Positions 44,243 through 53,235 of a stretch of DNA of 64,000 nucleotides are shown here, one piece after another (the stretch's first letter is position 1; the number at the start of each line of letters is the position of its first letter). The notes under the pieces are model-generated. The model ran no database searches. It saw only the letters and a program-made list of their open reading frames with translations, and was not told the DNA's origin. Source of the DNA: Streptomyces subrutilus (GTDB lineage: Bacteria > Actinomycetota > Actinomycetes > Streptomycetales > Streptomycetaceae). Location of the stretch: NCBI RefSeq assembly GCF_008704535.1, contig NZ_CP023701.1, positions 682,001 through 746,000 on the forward strand, in the 5' to 3' direction. The position numbers and the translations under genes were made by a program.

Positions 44243-44439
44243 ACTGCGTGGCGGTCCGGGGCTACACCGGTGCCTCGCAGCGCTCCTCCACCTTCGCAGC
44301 CCCGGTGACGCTCCGCATCATTTCGGGGCCGAAAGTGACGGCGGGTGTACGGGGCGCCGTCCGGCGGGCCGGGGCCGGCGGCGCCATCATGAAGCCGGAG
44401 CGTCCGCTCACCCCGATACGACCCGTCTGGAGTTGTGCC

Positions 44440-44715
44440 GTGCTCGAACACACGCACCGGGAAGACCGCACCGAGGTCACCTTCGTCCTGCCCGCCGAGA
44501 CTCCGCCCGGCCCGGTCAGTGTCGTCGGCGACTTCAACGCCTGGACGCCCGGCGCCCACGAACTGCGGCCGCGCCCCGACGGCACCCGGGCCGTCACCGT
44601 GGCCCTGCCGGCCAAGGCCAGCCACTCGTTCCGCTACCTCGCCGCCGGCGACTACTGGTTCAACGACGAAGCGGCGGACGGCCACCACGACGGGAACAGC
44701 CGCCTCACCACGTGA
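44440..44715 (+). CDS. Stand-alone CBM48/isoamylase N-terminal (glycogen-binding-like) protein
   Basis: 91 residues: only the early-set domain found at the front of glycogen branching and debranching enzymes and in AMPK beta subunits. VTFVLPAETPPGPVSVVGDFNAWTPGAHELRPRPDGTRAVTVALPAKASHSFRYLAAG contains the conserved GDFNAW and FRYLAAGDYWF elements. No catalytic domain follows. GTG 44440 is favoured by GGAG (44429-44432); ATG 44389 would add 17 residues. It probably binds alpha-glucan or acts as a regulatory subunit. Single-domain versions are common near stress genes in Streptomyces. Confidence 0.88.
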   Translation: MLEHTHREDRTEVTFVLPAETPPGPVSVVGDFNAWTPGAHELRPRPDGTRAVTVALPAKASHSFRYLAAGDYWFNDEAADGHHDGNSRLTT

Positions 44716-44726
44716 CGGGCGCTTCC

Positions 44727-44747
44727 GGGCCGCCCCCTCGGCGGCCC
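44727..44747. terminator. 8-bp hairpin between convergent genes
   Basis: GGGCCGCC (44727-44734) pairs with GGCGGCCC (44740-44747), in the 48-bp gap between the CBM48 gene and STAS gene 3. Confidence 0.6.
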
Positions 44748-44763
44748 CTCCCGCCGCCCGCCG

Positions 44764-45114
44764 CTACGGCACGGGTACGACGGGGAACAGGGGCCGCACG
44801 CCGGTGAGCTCCAAGAGGCGTTCGAGCTGCGGGTTCGCACCGGCCAGGCACAACCGGCGGCCGGCTTCCCCGGCCGCCATGCGGGCCCGCAGCAGCGCGT
44901 TCAGGCCGCTGGAGTCGCAGAACGTGACGGCGCTGACGTCGGCCACGACGTCGCCGCTCCCGGTGGCCACGGCCCGGATCAGCTCCGTGAGCACGGCGCC
45001 CGCCCGGTCCGCGTCCAGCTCTCCCGCGACGCGCACCACCGGCGGCCCCGGCACGGACCCGGCCGGCGTCGGTCCGGTACCGCGGGAGCCTGGCTGTTCG
45101 TCCGGTTCGTCCAC
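44764..45114 (-). CDS. STAS-domain anti-sigma factor antagonist (3)
   Basis: 116 residues. VVRVAGELDADRAGAVLTELIRAVATGSGDVVADVSAVTFCDSSGLNALLRARM is a complete STAS core with the phosphoserine region CDSSGL. The N-terminal 25 residues are Pro/Gly-rich. ATG 45114 gives the full domain. It is the third STAS gene within 6.3 kb but has no kinase or phosphatase next to it; its partner is probably one of the RsbW-like proteins of the genome. Convergent with the CBM48 gene. Confidence 0.87.
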   Translation of the reverse strand: MDEPDEQPGSRGTGPTPAGSVPGPPVVRVAGELDADRAGAVLTELIRAVATGSGDVVADVSAVTFCDSSGLNALLRARMAAGEAGRRLCLAGANPQLERLLELTGVRPLFPVVPVP

Positions 45115-45225
45115 GGGCCCGCCCTTCGGTCACGATCTTCGCTCCCGGAAGCGTACGAGCAACCCGTGTGCCGGGGCCACCTCCGTCAGCCCCGCGCCGG
45201 TCGCGCCGGACGGCTCGGCGGGCTC

Positions 45226-46320
45226 TCACGCGGCCGCGGCGGCGTCCGTGACCAGGCCGATGACCCCCGGCATGCCTTCTTCGGCCAGGGCCCGGCGCTG
45301 GCGGTCGGCGGGGGTGCCCTCGCGCAGCAGCCGGTGGACGAGGGCGCTCACCTGTCGGAGGTCCCCGGCGTCCTCCAGGGCCGCCGTGATGTGGCCGAGC
45401 AGGGAGCAGAGCACGTCGCCGCTGCTGCGGGAGCGGCCGTGGGGGTCGACGAGGGTGCCGTTGAGGCCGTACCGCGCGGCGTGCCAGTTCGCCGCCTGGA
45501 GCAGCTCCGGGGCGCACCGGGGCAGGGGGAGGCCGGCCTTCTCGTCGGCGATCGCGGTGGCGACGAGGGCGCGGACGATGCCGGCGAACATGACAGCGTC
45601 ATCGGCCCTGAGCTGGACGTCGAGGCACCGCACCTCGACGGTGGGGTACCGGTCGGAGAGCCGTGCCTGCCAGTAGACCTGGCCCCGGTCGGCGATCACC
45701 CCGGACGCCACCAGGGCCTCCAGCCGCTGTTCGTAGTCGTCGATCCCCTCGAAGCGGGGCGGCGGCCCGCTGACCGGCCAGCGGCCGAAGACGATGGTCC
45801 GCCAGCTGGCGAAGCCGGTGTCCTGCGCGTCCCAGAGCGGCGAATTGGCCGACATGGCCAGCAGGGTCGGCAGCCAGCCCCGGATCCGGTTCAGCACGGC
45901 CACGCCCGTTTCGGGGTCCGGGACGGCCGCGTGCACGTGCATGCCGCTGATCAGGTGTTCGTCGACCAGTTGCCGGGCCTCCCCCACCATCCGCAGGTAG
46001 CGCGGGTTCGGCGTCACGGGCACCGGGCCGGTTCCGCGTACGGGCGCCGCGCCGGTGGCGGCGATCCGGCAGCCGTTGGCCTCGGCGGCCGAGGCCACCG
46101 CGTGGCGCAGCCGCAGGAGGTGGCCCCCCACCTCCTCCAGGCTCGAACAGACGGGCGTGGCCACCTCGACCTGGGCCTGCAGCAGCTCGTCCTGGACCTC
46201 GGCCCGCTCCGCGAGCGGGCCGAGGCCGGCCGTGCGCCGCACGTCCTCCACGAGGGGCACGGGCAGCCCGCTGTACGGGTCCACCAGCAAGTACTCTTCT
46301 TCGACACCGACCGTGATCAC
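45226..46320 (-). CDS. YbdK-type carboxylate-amine ligase (GCS2 family)
   Basis: 364 residues from GTG 46320. [13 protein letters not shown] at the N-terminus is the ATP/metal glutamate motif of GCS2 enzymes; [23 protein letters not shown] with its paired histidines, [27 protein letters not shown] and VEVRCLDVQ are further signatures. Family members form amide bonds between a carboxylate (often glutamate) and an amine with ATP; E. coli YbdK has weak glutamate-cysteine ligase activity. The true substrate is not predictable. It starts 41 bp after the FAD/Fe-S dehydrogenase stop on the same strand, so it may be the last gene of that operon. Confidence 0.9.
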   Translation of the reverse strand: MITVGVEEEYLLVDPYSGLPVPLVEDVRRTAGLGPLAERAEVQDELLQAQVEVATPVCSSLEEVGGHLLRLRHAVASAAEANGCRIAATGAAPVRGTGPVPVTPNPRYLRMVGEARQLVDEHLISGMHVHAAVPDPETGVAVLNRIRGWLPTLLAMSANSPLWDAQDTGFASWRTIVFGRWPVSGPPPRFEGIDDYEQRLEALVASGVIADRGQVYWQARLSDRYPTVEVRCLDVQLRADDAVMFAGIVRALVATAIADEKAGLPLPRCAPELLQAANWHAARYGLNGTLVDPHGRSRSSGDVLCSLLGHITAALEDAGDLRQVSALVHRLLREGTPADRQRRALAEEGMPGVIGLVTDAAAAA

Positions 46321-46361
46321 GCCCTGCGGCTACCCGGTCGCCCCATGATCACCCCCTCCGG

Positions 46362-49337
46362 TCAGCCCCGGTCGGCGGGCGGCGCGGGAGCGGCCAGGGC
46401 CTCGTGGACCAGCTGGACCGGGTGCCAGGCGTCGCGCCGGGTGCCGTGGAAGATCTGCTGGCGGCAGGAGACCCCGGTGGCGACGATCACGGTCTCGTCA
46501 GGTTCCGCCTCGATCGCCGGGAACAGCCGGTCGGCGCCGACCTGCATGGAGAGGTCGTAGTGCTCCGCCTCGAAGCCGAAGGAGCCGGCCATCCCGCAGC
46601 ACCCGGCGTCGACCTCGACCACGTCCGCGCCGGGGATGCGGCGCAGCAGCTCGACGGTGGCCGCCGTCCCGACCTCGGCCTTCTGGTGGCAGTGTCCGTG
46701 GTAGAGGAGCCGCTTGCCGGCGGGCCAGGCGTCCTCGCTCAGGCGCAGCCGTCCGTCGTCGAGCGCTTCGATCAGGAGTTCCTCGACCTGGCGGACGCGT
46801 CCGGCGACGTCCTGGACGGCCGTGTCGTTCGGCAGCATCGCCAGGTGCTCGTCGCGCAGGGTCATGAGGCAGGAGGGCTCGCAGCCGACCACGGGCGATC
46901 CGGCGGGGGTGGTCTCGGCGAGGAGGTGGGCGAGTTTGAACGCCTTCTCGTTGGCGTCGTCGATCAGCCCCTTGGACAGGCTGGACCGGCCGCAGCAGCC
47001 GCGGTTCTCCAACCTCACCTCCCAGCCCGCGTGTTCGAGGAGTTCGATGGCCGCGCTGCCGATGGTGGGTTCGGTGTAGGTGGTGAAGGAGTCGGCGAGG
47101 TACGTGACGACGCCCTGTGTCGCGGGCCGGTGCGGCGCGGCCCCGGCGCGGTGCCGGCGGAACCAGCGCACCAGGTTGCGCCGGGCGAAGCGGGGCAGGG
47201 GCCTGGCCGGGGTGATGCCGAGCAGGCGGCCCATGAGCAGGCGCAGCGGGCGCAGGGTGCCCGGGAGGTTGGACAGGGGCGCGGTGGCGGAGCCGAGGCG
47301 GTTGAGGAAGCGGATCGAGCCGAAGATCCGGGACCGCAGGGGGACGCCGTGCAGATCGTGGTGGTGGGAGAGCGCCTCGGCCTTCAGCGAGGCCATGTCC
47401 ACTCCGAGCGGGCACTCGCTCTTGCACGCCTTGCACATCAGGCACAGGTCGAGGACCTCGTGCAGCCGTTCGTCGCCGAGGGCCTTGCGGGGGTCGGGTT
47501 CGGACAGGGCCTTGACCAGCGCGCCCGCGCGGCCCCGCGTGGAGTCCTCCTCGTTGCGGGTGGCCATGTAGGAGGGGCACATGACGCCGCTGCCGCTCTT
47601 GCGGCACAGTCCGATGTTCATGCACCGGTCGGCCGCGCCGCGCATGCCGCCGACGACGTCGAAGGCGAGGCGGGTGCGCAGTTCGGGCGCGGGGGGCAGG
47701 GCGGCGTCGCGGAGGTGGTCGGTCATCGCGGGCGCGTCCACGATCTTGCCCGGGTTCATCAGGTCGTGCGGGTCGAAGATGCGCTTGACCTGGCGCATCG
47801 CCTCGTAGAGCGTGTCACCGAAGATCTCCCGGTTGAACTCGCTGCGGGCGAGGCCGTCTCCGTGTTCGCTGGAGTTGACGCCGCCGTACTCGGTGACGAG
47901 GTCCTTGATCAGCTCGGCCACCGTCCGCATGGTGGCGACCTGGGCGGGGTCGGCGAGGTCGATGAACGGCCGGATGTGGAGGCAGCCGACGGAGCAGTGC
48001 CCGTAGAAGCCCGCGGTGAGGCCGTGCCCGTCCAGGATCTCCTTGAAGCGGCGCGTGTAGGCGGCGAGGTGGGCGGGGTCGACGGCGGTGTCCTCGACGA
48101 AGGCGAGCGGCCTGCGGGTGCCCTCGCCCGCGGCCATCAGCAGCCCGAGGCCCGCCTTGCGGACCTTGAGCAGTGCGCCCTGCTGGGCGGGGGTGACGGC
48201 CTGGAGGGTGTGGTAGCCGTGCCCGTGCCGCTTCCACAGGGTCGTCAACTGGCGCATCTGGTCGTGCAGTTCGGTCTCGTCCTCGCCGGTGAAGCTGACG
48301 AAGAGCAGGGCTTCGGGGTCGCCTTCGAGCAGGGCGCCCAGGGAGGCGTACTCGATCTTCTGCCGGGAGAGGTCGAGGATCGTGCGGTCCATGAGCTCCA
48401 CGGCGGCCGGGTCGCAGGACAGCGCGGATTCGGTGGCCTCGATGGCTCCGGCGACGGAGGTGAAGTGGCCGACGGCGATCACCGTGCGGCGGGGCCTGGG
48501 CACCAGGTCGACCAGGGCGCGGGAGGCGATGGCGAGGGTGCCTTCCGAGCCGACGACGAACTTCGCGAGGTCGAACGGGACGTCGTCGCGGGCCAGCCGG
48601 TCCAGCCGGTAGCCGCAGGCCCGGCGCCAGAACCGCGGGAACCCCTCGGCGATGGCGGCCGCGTTGGTCCGGACGAGCTCGGGCAGTTCCCGGTAGAGCC
48701 GTCCCTCCAGGGTGGGCAGGTCGGCGCGGCGCTTGCGTTCCGTCTCGTCGACGGGCTCCAGGCGGGCCGTGCTGGCGTCGGAGAGCACGACGTCGAGGGC
48801 GCGGACGTGGTCGATGGTCATGCCGTAGCGCAGCGACCCGCTGCCGGCCGAGTTGTTGCCGATCATGCCGCCGATGGTGGCGCGGCTGCTGGTGGAGGTG
48901 TCGGGGCCGAACATCAGCCCGTGGGGGGCGGCGGCGCGGTTGAGCTGGTCCTGCACGACGCCGCTCTCCACCAGCGCCGTGCGGCCTTCGGGGTCCACCT
49001 CCAGGACCCGGTTCATGTGGCGCGACAGGTCCAGGACGAGTCCGGGGCCGACCGTCTGCCCGGCGAGGCTGGTGCCCGCACCGCGCGCCAGCAGCGGGAC
49101 GCCGTACGCGGCCGCCGCGGCGACGGCGGCCTCGATGTCACCGGAGTGGCGGGGGAAGACGACGCCGCGCGGGGTGATGGCGTACATGCTGGCGTCGCGG
49201 GAGAAGAGGTGGCGGGTGTAGTCGTCGAAGGCGACGTCACCGTCGAGGTCGCGGCGCAACCGCTGTTCCAGGTCGCGGTCGGCGGGTGCCGCGGCGGGCT
49301 GCCGGGCGGAGGGGGTGTCTGCGGTGGGCGGTGTCAT
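46362..49337 (-). CDS. FAD/Fe-S oxidoreductase, D-lactate/glycolate dehydrogenase type
   Basis: 991 residues, a fusion of the two usual subunits. Residues 35-540 are the FAD part: GVVFPRHSGDIEAAVAAAAAYGVPLLARGAGTSLAGQ is the FAD-binding PCMH start, and GHCSVGCLHIRPFIDL and EHGDGLARSEF are landmarks of the C-terminal FAD-oxidase domain. Residues about 580-990 are the iron-sulphur part: CMNIGLCRKSGSGVMCPSY and CLMCKACKSECPLGVD hold the clusters, and NRGCCGRSS and DAGCCGMAGSFG are the two cysteine-rich CCG motifs. It oxidises a 2-hydroxyacid such as D-lactate or glycolate and passes electrons to the respiratory chain. The aminotransferase lies upstream on the same strand. Confidence 0.9.
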   Translation of the reverse strand: MTPPTADTPSARQPAAAPADRDLEQRLRRDLDGDVAFDDYTRHLFSRDASMYAITPRGVVFPRHSGDIEAAVAAAAAYGVPLLARGAGTSLAGQTVGPGLVLDLSRHMNRVLEVDPEGRTALVESGVVQDQLNRAAAPHGLMFGPDTSTSSRATIGGMIGNNSAGSGSLRYGMTIDHVRALDVVLSDASTARLEPVDETERKRRADLPTLEGRLYRELPELVRTNAAAIAEGFPRFWRRACGYRLDRLARDDVPFDLAKFVVGSEGTLAIASRALVDLVPRPRRTVIAVGHFTSVAGAIEATESALSCDPAAVELMDRTILDLSRQKIEYASLGALLEGDPEALLFVSFTGEDETELHDQMRQLTTLWKRHGHGYHTLQAVTPAQQGALLKVRKAGLGLLMAAGEGTRRPLAFVEDTAVDPAHLAAYTRRFKEILDGHGLTAGFYGHCSVGCLHIRPFIDLADPAQVATMRTVAELIKDLVTEYGGVNSSEHGDGLARSEFNREIFGDTLYEAMRQVKRIFDPHDLMNPGKIVDAPAMTDHLRDAALPPAPELRTRLAFDVVGGMRGAADRCMNIGLCRKSGSGVMCPSYMATRNEEDSTRGRAGALVKALSEPDPRKALGDERLHEVLDLCLMCKACKSECPLGVDMASLKAEALSHHHDLHGVPLRSRIFGSIRFLNRLGSATAPLSNLPGTLRPLRLLMGRLLGITPARPLPRFARRNLVRWFRRHRAGAAPHRPATQGVVTYLADSFTTYTEPTIGSAAIELLEHAGWEVRLENRGCCGRSSLSKGLIDDANEKAFKLAHLLAETTPAGSPVVGCEPSCLMTLRDEHLAMLPNDTAVQDVAGRVRQVEELLIEALDDGRLRLSEDAWPAGKRLLYHGHCHQKAEVGTAATVELLRRIPGADVVEVDAGCCGMAGSFGFEAEHYDLSMQVGADRLFPAIEAEPDETVIVATGVSCRQQIFHGTRRDAWHPVQLVHEALAAPAPPADRG

Positions 49338-49443
49338 GGGCGCGGCTCCAGCTCCTGCGGTGGACGGACGGCGGTGGTCGGGCGGGGCGGCGGGCAGGGG
49401 GTGGGGGGCGGGCGGAGGAGCGGGGCCGGTACGGCGCCGGGCG

Positions 49444-50610
49444 TCATCCGGTGCGCAGGACCTCCAGGGCGGCGCCGAGCCCGGTCGGGTCGACCGGGAA
49501 GCCGGCGAGGTCCAGGCCCATCTGCACTCCGGCGAGCGTGCCGGCGAGGGTCAGGTCGTTGAAGTGGCCCAGGTGCCCGATCCGGAAGACGCGGCCGCCG
49601 AGCCGGCCGAGCCCGGCGCCGAGCGACATGTCGAACCGCTCCAGGATGATCTTGCGCACCTTGTCGGCGTCGTGTCCGTCGGGCATCAGCACGGCGGTGA
49701 GCGAGCCGGAGTGCTCGCGTTCGTCGGCGCACAGCACTTCCAGCCCCCAGCCGCGGACGGCGGCCCGGGTGGCCGCGGCGTGCCGGGCGTGCCGGGCGTA
49801 GACCTGGGACAGCCCTTCGGCGGCGAGCATGTCCAGCGCTTCGGCCAGCCCGTAGAGCAGGTTGGTGGCCGGGGTGTAGGGGAAGAAGCCCCGCCGGTTC
49901 GCTTCGAGGACGGGGGCCCAGTCCCAGAAGGACTTCTTCAGCCGGGAGGTCTTCGAGGCGGCCAGCGCCTTGTCGCTGACGGCGTTGAAGCTCAGGCCGG
50001 GCGGCAGCATCAGTCCCTTCTGCGATCCGGCGACCGTGACGTCGACGCCCCACTCGTCGTGCCGGTAGTCGATGGAGCCGAGCGAGGAGATGGTGTCGAC
50101 GAGCAGCAGCGCGGGGTGTCGGGCGGCGTCGAGGGCGCGGCGCAGGTCGGCGATCCGGCTGGTGACGCCGGTGGAGGTCTCGTTGTGCACGACGCAGACC
50201 GCCTTGACGCGGTGGGCGGTGTCCGCGGCGAGCCGCCGGGCGAGCTCCTCCGGGTCGGCCCCGCGGCGCCAGTCCCCCGGGACGAGGGTGACGTGGAGGC
50301 CGAGGGCGGCGGCCATCTCCTGCCAGAGCGTGGCGAAGTGCCCGGTCTCGAAGCACAGCACGCGGTCACCGGGGCTGAGGGTGTTGACGAGGGCGGCCTC
50401 CCACGCGCCGGTGCCGGAGGCGGGGTAGATCACGACGGGTCCCGAGGTGCCGAAGACGGGCTTGACCACGTCGAGCAGACGGGCCGTCATCGCGGCGAAC
50501 TCGGGTCCGCGGTGGTCGATGGTGGGCGCGGCCATGGCGCGCAGCACCTGGTCCGGCACGTTCGTGGGGCCGGGGATCTGGAGGAAGTGGCGACCGGTGC
50601 GCGTGGGCAT
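49444..50610 (-). CDS. Alanine/serine-glyoxylate aminotransferase family (PLP)
   Basis: 388 residues. ATG 50610 has GAGGAG 8 nt upstream and the product begins with the family signature HFLQIPGPTNVPDQVLRAM. TIDHRGPEFAAMTARL, the phosphate loop SGTGAWEAAL, VHNETSTGVTSRI and LLLVDTISSLGSIDY (Asp172 at the PLP ring) follow; Lys198 in GSQKGLMLPPG is the Schiff-base lysine. The enzyme makes glycine from glyoxylate with alanine or serine as donor; the related PucG uses ureidoglycine. Next to a glycolate/lactate-type dehydrogenase this suggests a glycolate-glyoxylate-glycine route. It is divergent from the IclR gene across two palindromes. Confidence 0.9.
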   Translation of the reverse strand: MPTRTGRHFLQIPGPTNVPDQVLRAMAAPTIDHRGPEFAAMTARLLDVVKPVFGTSGPVVIYPASGTGAWEAALVNTLSPGDRVLCFETGHFATLWQEMAAALGLHVTLVPGDWRRGADPEELARRLAADTAHRVKAVCVVHNETSTGVTSRIADLRRALDAARHPALLLVDTISSLGSIDYRHDEWGVDVTVAGSQKGLMLPPGLSFNAVSDKALAASKTSRLKKSFWDWAPVLEANRRGFFPYTPATNLLYGLAEALDMLAAEGLSQVYARHARHAAATRAAVRGWGLEVLCADEREHSGSLTAVLMPDGHDADKVRKIILERFDMSLGAGLGRLGGRVFRIGHLGHFNDLTLAGTLAGVQMGLDLAGFPVDPTGLGAALEVLRTG

Positions 50611-50633
50611 GTGCGGAGCTCCTCGCTGAGCTT

Positions 50634-50670
50634 GTGCCATGATGTGGCACGGTGTACCGTCAAGTGGCAC
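50634..50670. promoter_or_regulatory. Twin palindromes between aminotransferase and IclR gene
   Basis: GTGCCA-N5-TGGCAC (50634-50650) is perfect; GTACCG-N5-TGGCAC (50654-50670) is a degenerate copy, 20 bp away. They lie between the divergent genes, close to the aminotransferase leader and the IclR start, and are the best candidates for IclR operators. Confidence 0.7.
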
Positions 50671-50708
50671 GGCGGAGCTTAGACACGGCCGACTGAAGGA
50701 GTCAATGG

Positions 50709-51461
50709 ATGCAGAGCGTCCTCAACGCACTGCGGGTCCTCGAAGAGGTCGCGGCGCGGCAGCCGATCGGCGTGGCCGACCTGGCGCGGGCCATGGAACT
50801 GCCCAAGAGCACGGTGCAGCGCGCCCTGCTCACCCTGCACACGGCGGGCTGGATCCGTCCGGCGTCCGGCGCCCCCACCCGGTGGCTGGTCAGCACCAAG
50901 GCCCTGCACGTGGGACGGCAGGCCACCGGCGAACTGGGGCTGCGCGACATCGCGGTACCGGTGATGGAGGAGCTGCGGCGGCGGACCGACGAGACCGTGC
51001 ACCTCGCGGTGCCGGAGGGCGGCAACATCGTCCTGATCGAGCGCCTGGAGACGAGCAAACCGGTGCGCATCATCCTGCCGCTCGGCCAGAACCTGCCCGC
51101 GCACGCCTCGGCCAACGGGAAGGCCCTGCTCGCGGCCGGCCCCGCCGAGACCGTGGAGCGCTACATCGCCGACGGACTGGCCCGGTTCACCGACACCTCG
51201 ATCGTCGACCCGGCCGGACTGCGGGCCGAGCTGGCCGAGATCAGGCTGCGGGGCTACGCGACCAACGCGGGCGAGTGGCGCGACGACGTCTCCGCGGTCG
51301 CCGCGGCCGTCGTCCCGGAGACCGGAGTACCGGTGGCGAGCATCAGCATCAACGTCCCGACCAGCAGGATGACGGCCCAGTCCCAGGTCGCCTTCGGAGC
51401 GGCACTGCGCGAGGCCGCGGCGACGGTGGGCGCGGCCCTGGGGCGCGCGCAGGGCGGCTGA
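50709..51461 (+). CDS. IclR-family transcriptional regulator
   Basis: 250 residues. Residues 4-65 are the IclR winged helix (VLNALRVLEEVAARQPIGVADLARAMELPKSTVQRALLTLHTAGWIRP). The ligand domain includes VHLAVPEGGNIVLIERLETSKPVR, ASANGKALLAAGP and GYATNAGEWRDDVSAVAAAVV, and SISINVPTSRM near the end. Such regulators sense small carboxylates, for example glyoxylate in E. coli IclR, which fits the aminotransferase and dehydrogenase next door. ATG 50709 has AAGGAG 8 nt upstream. It probably controls the divergent operon and the MatC-like transporter downstream. Confidence 0.92.
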   Translation: MQSVLNALRVLEEVAARQPIGVADLARAMELPKSTVQRALLTLHTAGWIRPASGAPTRWLVSTKALHVGRQATGELGLRDIAVPVMEELRRRTDETVHLAVPEGGNIVLIERLETSKPVRIILPLGQNLPAHASANGKALLAAGPAETVERYIADGLARFTDTSIVDPAGLRAELAEIRLRGYATNAGEWRDDVSAVAAAVVPETGVPVASISINVPTSRMTAQSQVAFGAALREAAATVGAALGRAQGG

Positions 51462-51523
51462 CGGCGGGACGGGACGCGCGGGGCGGGCCGCCGCCGGCCG
51501 TGGGGGAACTTCCGTGACACCTC

Positions 51524-51592
51524 TTGACGAACCCGGTCGGGCGGGTCTTCGATACCCCTCATCACGGAATTCCAATTCCGCATAACGGAATT
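51524..51592 (+). promoter_or_regulatory. Promoter and triple half-site operator before the MatC-like gene
   Basis: TTGACG (51524-51529) with TTCGAT (51548-51553), 18 bp apart, is a plausible promoter. Downstream, CGGAATT-CC-AATTCCG (51565-51580) is a perfect palindrome and a third CGGAATT lies at 51586-51592. A repressor bound there would block the start of transcription. The sequence differs from the GTGCCA palindromes upstream of the IclR gene, so a second regulator may be involved. Confidence 0.6.
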
Positions 51593-51720
51593 GACGGGGT
51601 GTCGGCGGTGTGCCGCGCCTCCACCCGTCCTGTCCCCGCGCCCCTGCCTCCCGGGCCCGCCCCGGCGAGCGGCCCCGGCGCGCCCGGACAGCGACCGTCG
51701 ACCGAAGGCGAGGAAGCCTC

Positions 51721-53151
51721 GTGTCCGATCACGTCATAGCCCTCATCGCGCTGGTACTGGTGTTCACCGTCGCGACGTTCACCTCAGTGCACATGGGAGC
51801 ACTCGCCATCGGTGCCGCGTTCATCACCGGCACCCTCTTCTTCGACCAGTCCGCGGACGACATCTTCGGGGGCTTCCCCGGCGATCTGTTCGTCGTCCTC
51901 GTCGGCGTCACGTTCCTGTTCGCCATAGCCAAGAACAACGGGACGGTGGACTGGCTCGTCCACGCCTCGACCCGGGCCGTGCGCGGCAGGATCGCGCTCA
52001 TCCCCTGGGTGATGTTCCTGATCACGGCCGCACTGACCGCGGTCGGCGCGGTCGTCCCGGCCGCCGTCGCCATCGTGGCCCCGATCGGCATGGGGTTCGC
52101 CGCCCGCTACAAGATCCATCCCGTCCTGCTGGGCCTGTTCGTCATCAACGGCGCGAGCGCCGGCGGTTTCTCACCGATCGGCATCTTCGGCAGCATCACC
52201 AACGGCGTGGTCGAACGCAACGGCCTGGCGGGCAACCCCGCACTGCTCTTCGCCGCTTCCTTCGCCTTCAACGTCGTCCTCAGCGGTGTGGTGTTCCTGC
52301 TCTTCGGCGGGCGGCGGCTCATCGGCCGACGGGCCCAGGACCCGACGCCCGCGCCCGGCACCACGGGCACCCGCGCCGCAACGCACCACGGACCGCGCAC
52401 CGGGCCGGGCGACGAACCGAGCACCGGCGGCGGATCCGCCGCCGGGGGTTCGGCCGGCGCGGCCGCCGCGGCCGAGCCCGGCACGCTCACGCTCACCCGG
52501 CCGGGCCCCCAACCCGGCGCCGGACCGGGCACCGACCCCGCCGCCGACCCGCGTCTCGACACGGCCCGGCTGCTCACCCTGCTCGGCCTGCTGAGCCTGG
52601 TCGTCGGGGCCCTGTTCTTCGACTTGAACGTCGGACTGCTCGCCATGACGGTGACGGTCGTGCTGTCGCTCGTCTCCCCCGCCTCCTCCAAGGGGGCCGT
52701 CGACCGCTGCGCCTGGTCCACCGTCCTGCTGGTCTGCGGCATCGTCACGTTCGTCGGCATGATGGAGCGGATCGGCACCATCGACTACCTCGGCAAGGAG
52801 GTCGCCGGCATCGGAGCGCCGCTCCTCGGCGCCCTGCTGATCTGCCTCATCGGCTCCGTGGTCTCGGCTTTCGCCTCCACCACCGGGATACTCGGCGCGC
52901 TCATCCCGATCGCCGTCCCGTTCCTCCTCAGCGGCGAGATCGGCGCGGTGGGGCTGATCACGGCGCTCGCCATCTCCTCTTCCGTCGTGGACTCCTCGCC
53001 CATCTCCACCAGCGGCGCGCTGGTCACGGCCAGCGCACCGGCCGAGCAACGCGGCGCGGTCTTCCGGCGGTTGATGCAGTGGGGGCTGTGCATGGCCGCC
53101 GTCGCACCACCCGTCACGTGGCTGCTCTTCGTCCTGCCGGGCTGGCTCTGA
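51721..53151 (+). CDS. MatC/SLC13-like carboxylate transporter
   Basis: 476 residues from GTG 51721, with GAGGAAG upstream. About 11-12 membrane helices occur in two halves; the first half carries the MatC N-terminal pattern (LALIALVLVFTVATFTSVHMGALAIGAAFI and FFDQSADDIFGGFPGDLFVVLVGVTFLFAIA), and NGASAGGFSPIGIFGSITNGVV contains the helical-hairpin binding loop. A 60-residue Gly/Thr/Pro-rich loop separates the halves. ALAISSSVVDSSPISTSGALVTAS near the end is the second hairpin. MatC is the malonate carrier of rhizobia; substrate here is likely a small dicarboxylate or glycolate-like acid. It follows the IclR gene on the same strand. Confidence 0.85.
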   Translation: MSDHVIALIALVLVFTVATFTSVHMGALAIGAAFITGTLFFDQSADDIFGGFPGDLFVVLVGVTFLFAIAKNNGTVDWLVHASTRAVRGRIALIPWVMFLITAALTAVGAVVPAAVAIVAPIGMGFAARYKIHPVLLGLFVINGASAGGFSPIGIFGSITNGVVERNGLAGNPALLFAASFAFNVVLSGVVFLLFGGRRLIGRRAQDPTPAPGTTGTRAATHHGPRTGPGDEPSTGGGSAAGGSAGAAAAAEPGTLTLTRPGPQPGAGPGTDPAADPRLDTARLLTLLGLLSLVVGALFFDLNVGLLAMTVTVVLSLVSPASSKGAVDRCAWSTVLLVCGIVTFVGMMERIGTIDYLGKEVAGIGAPLLGALLICLIGSVVSAFASTTGILGALIPIAVPFLLSGEIGAVGLITALAISSSVVDSSPISTSGALVTASAPAEQRGAVFRRLMQWGLCMAAVAPPVTWLLFVLPGWL

Positions 53152-53215
53152 GGCACTGCGGCGCTGCGGCGGCCGGTCACGGCCCCTTCGACTGCGGCGC
53201 CCCGGCCCGTGGCGT

Positions 53216-53235
53216 CCGGCGGCTCCGTCCGCCGG
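53216..53235. terminator. 7-bp hairpin between convergent genes
   Basis: CCGGCGG (53216-53222) pairs with CCGCCGG (53229-53235), directly before the stop of the monooxygenase on the other strand and 65 bp after the transporter. Confidence 0.55.
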
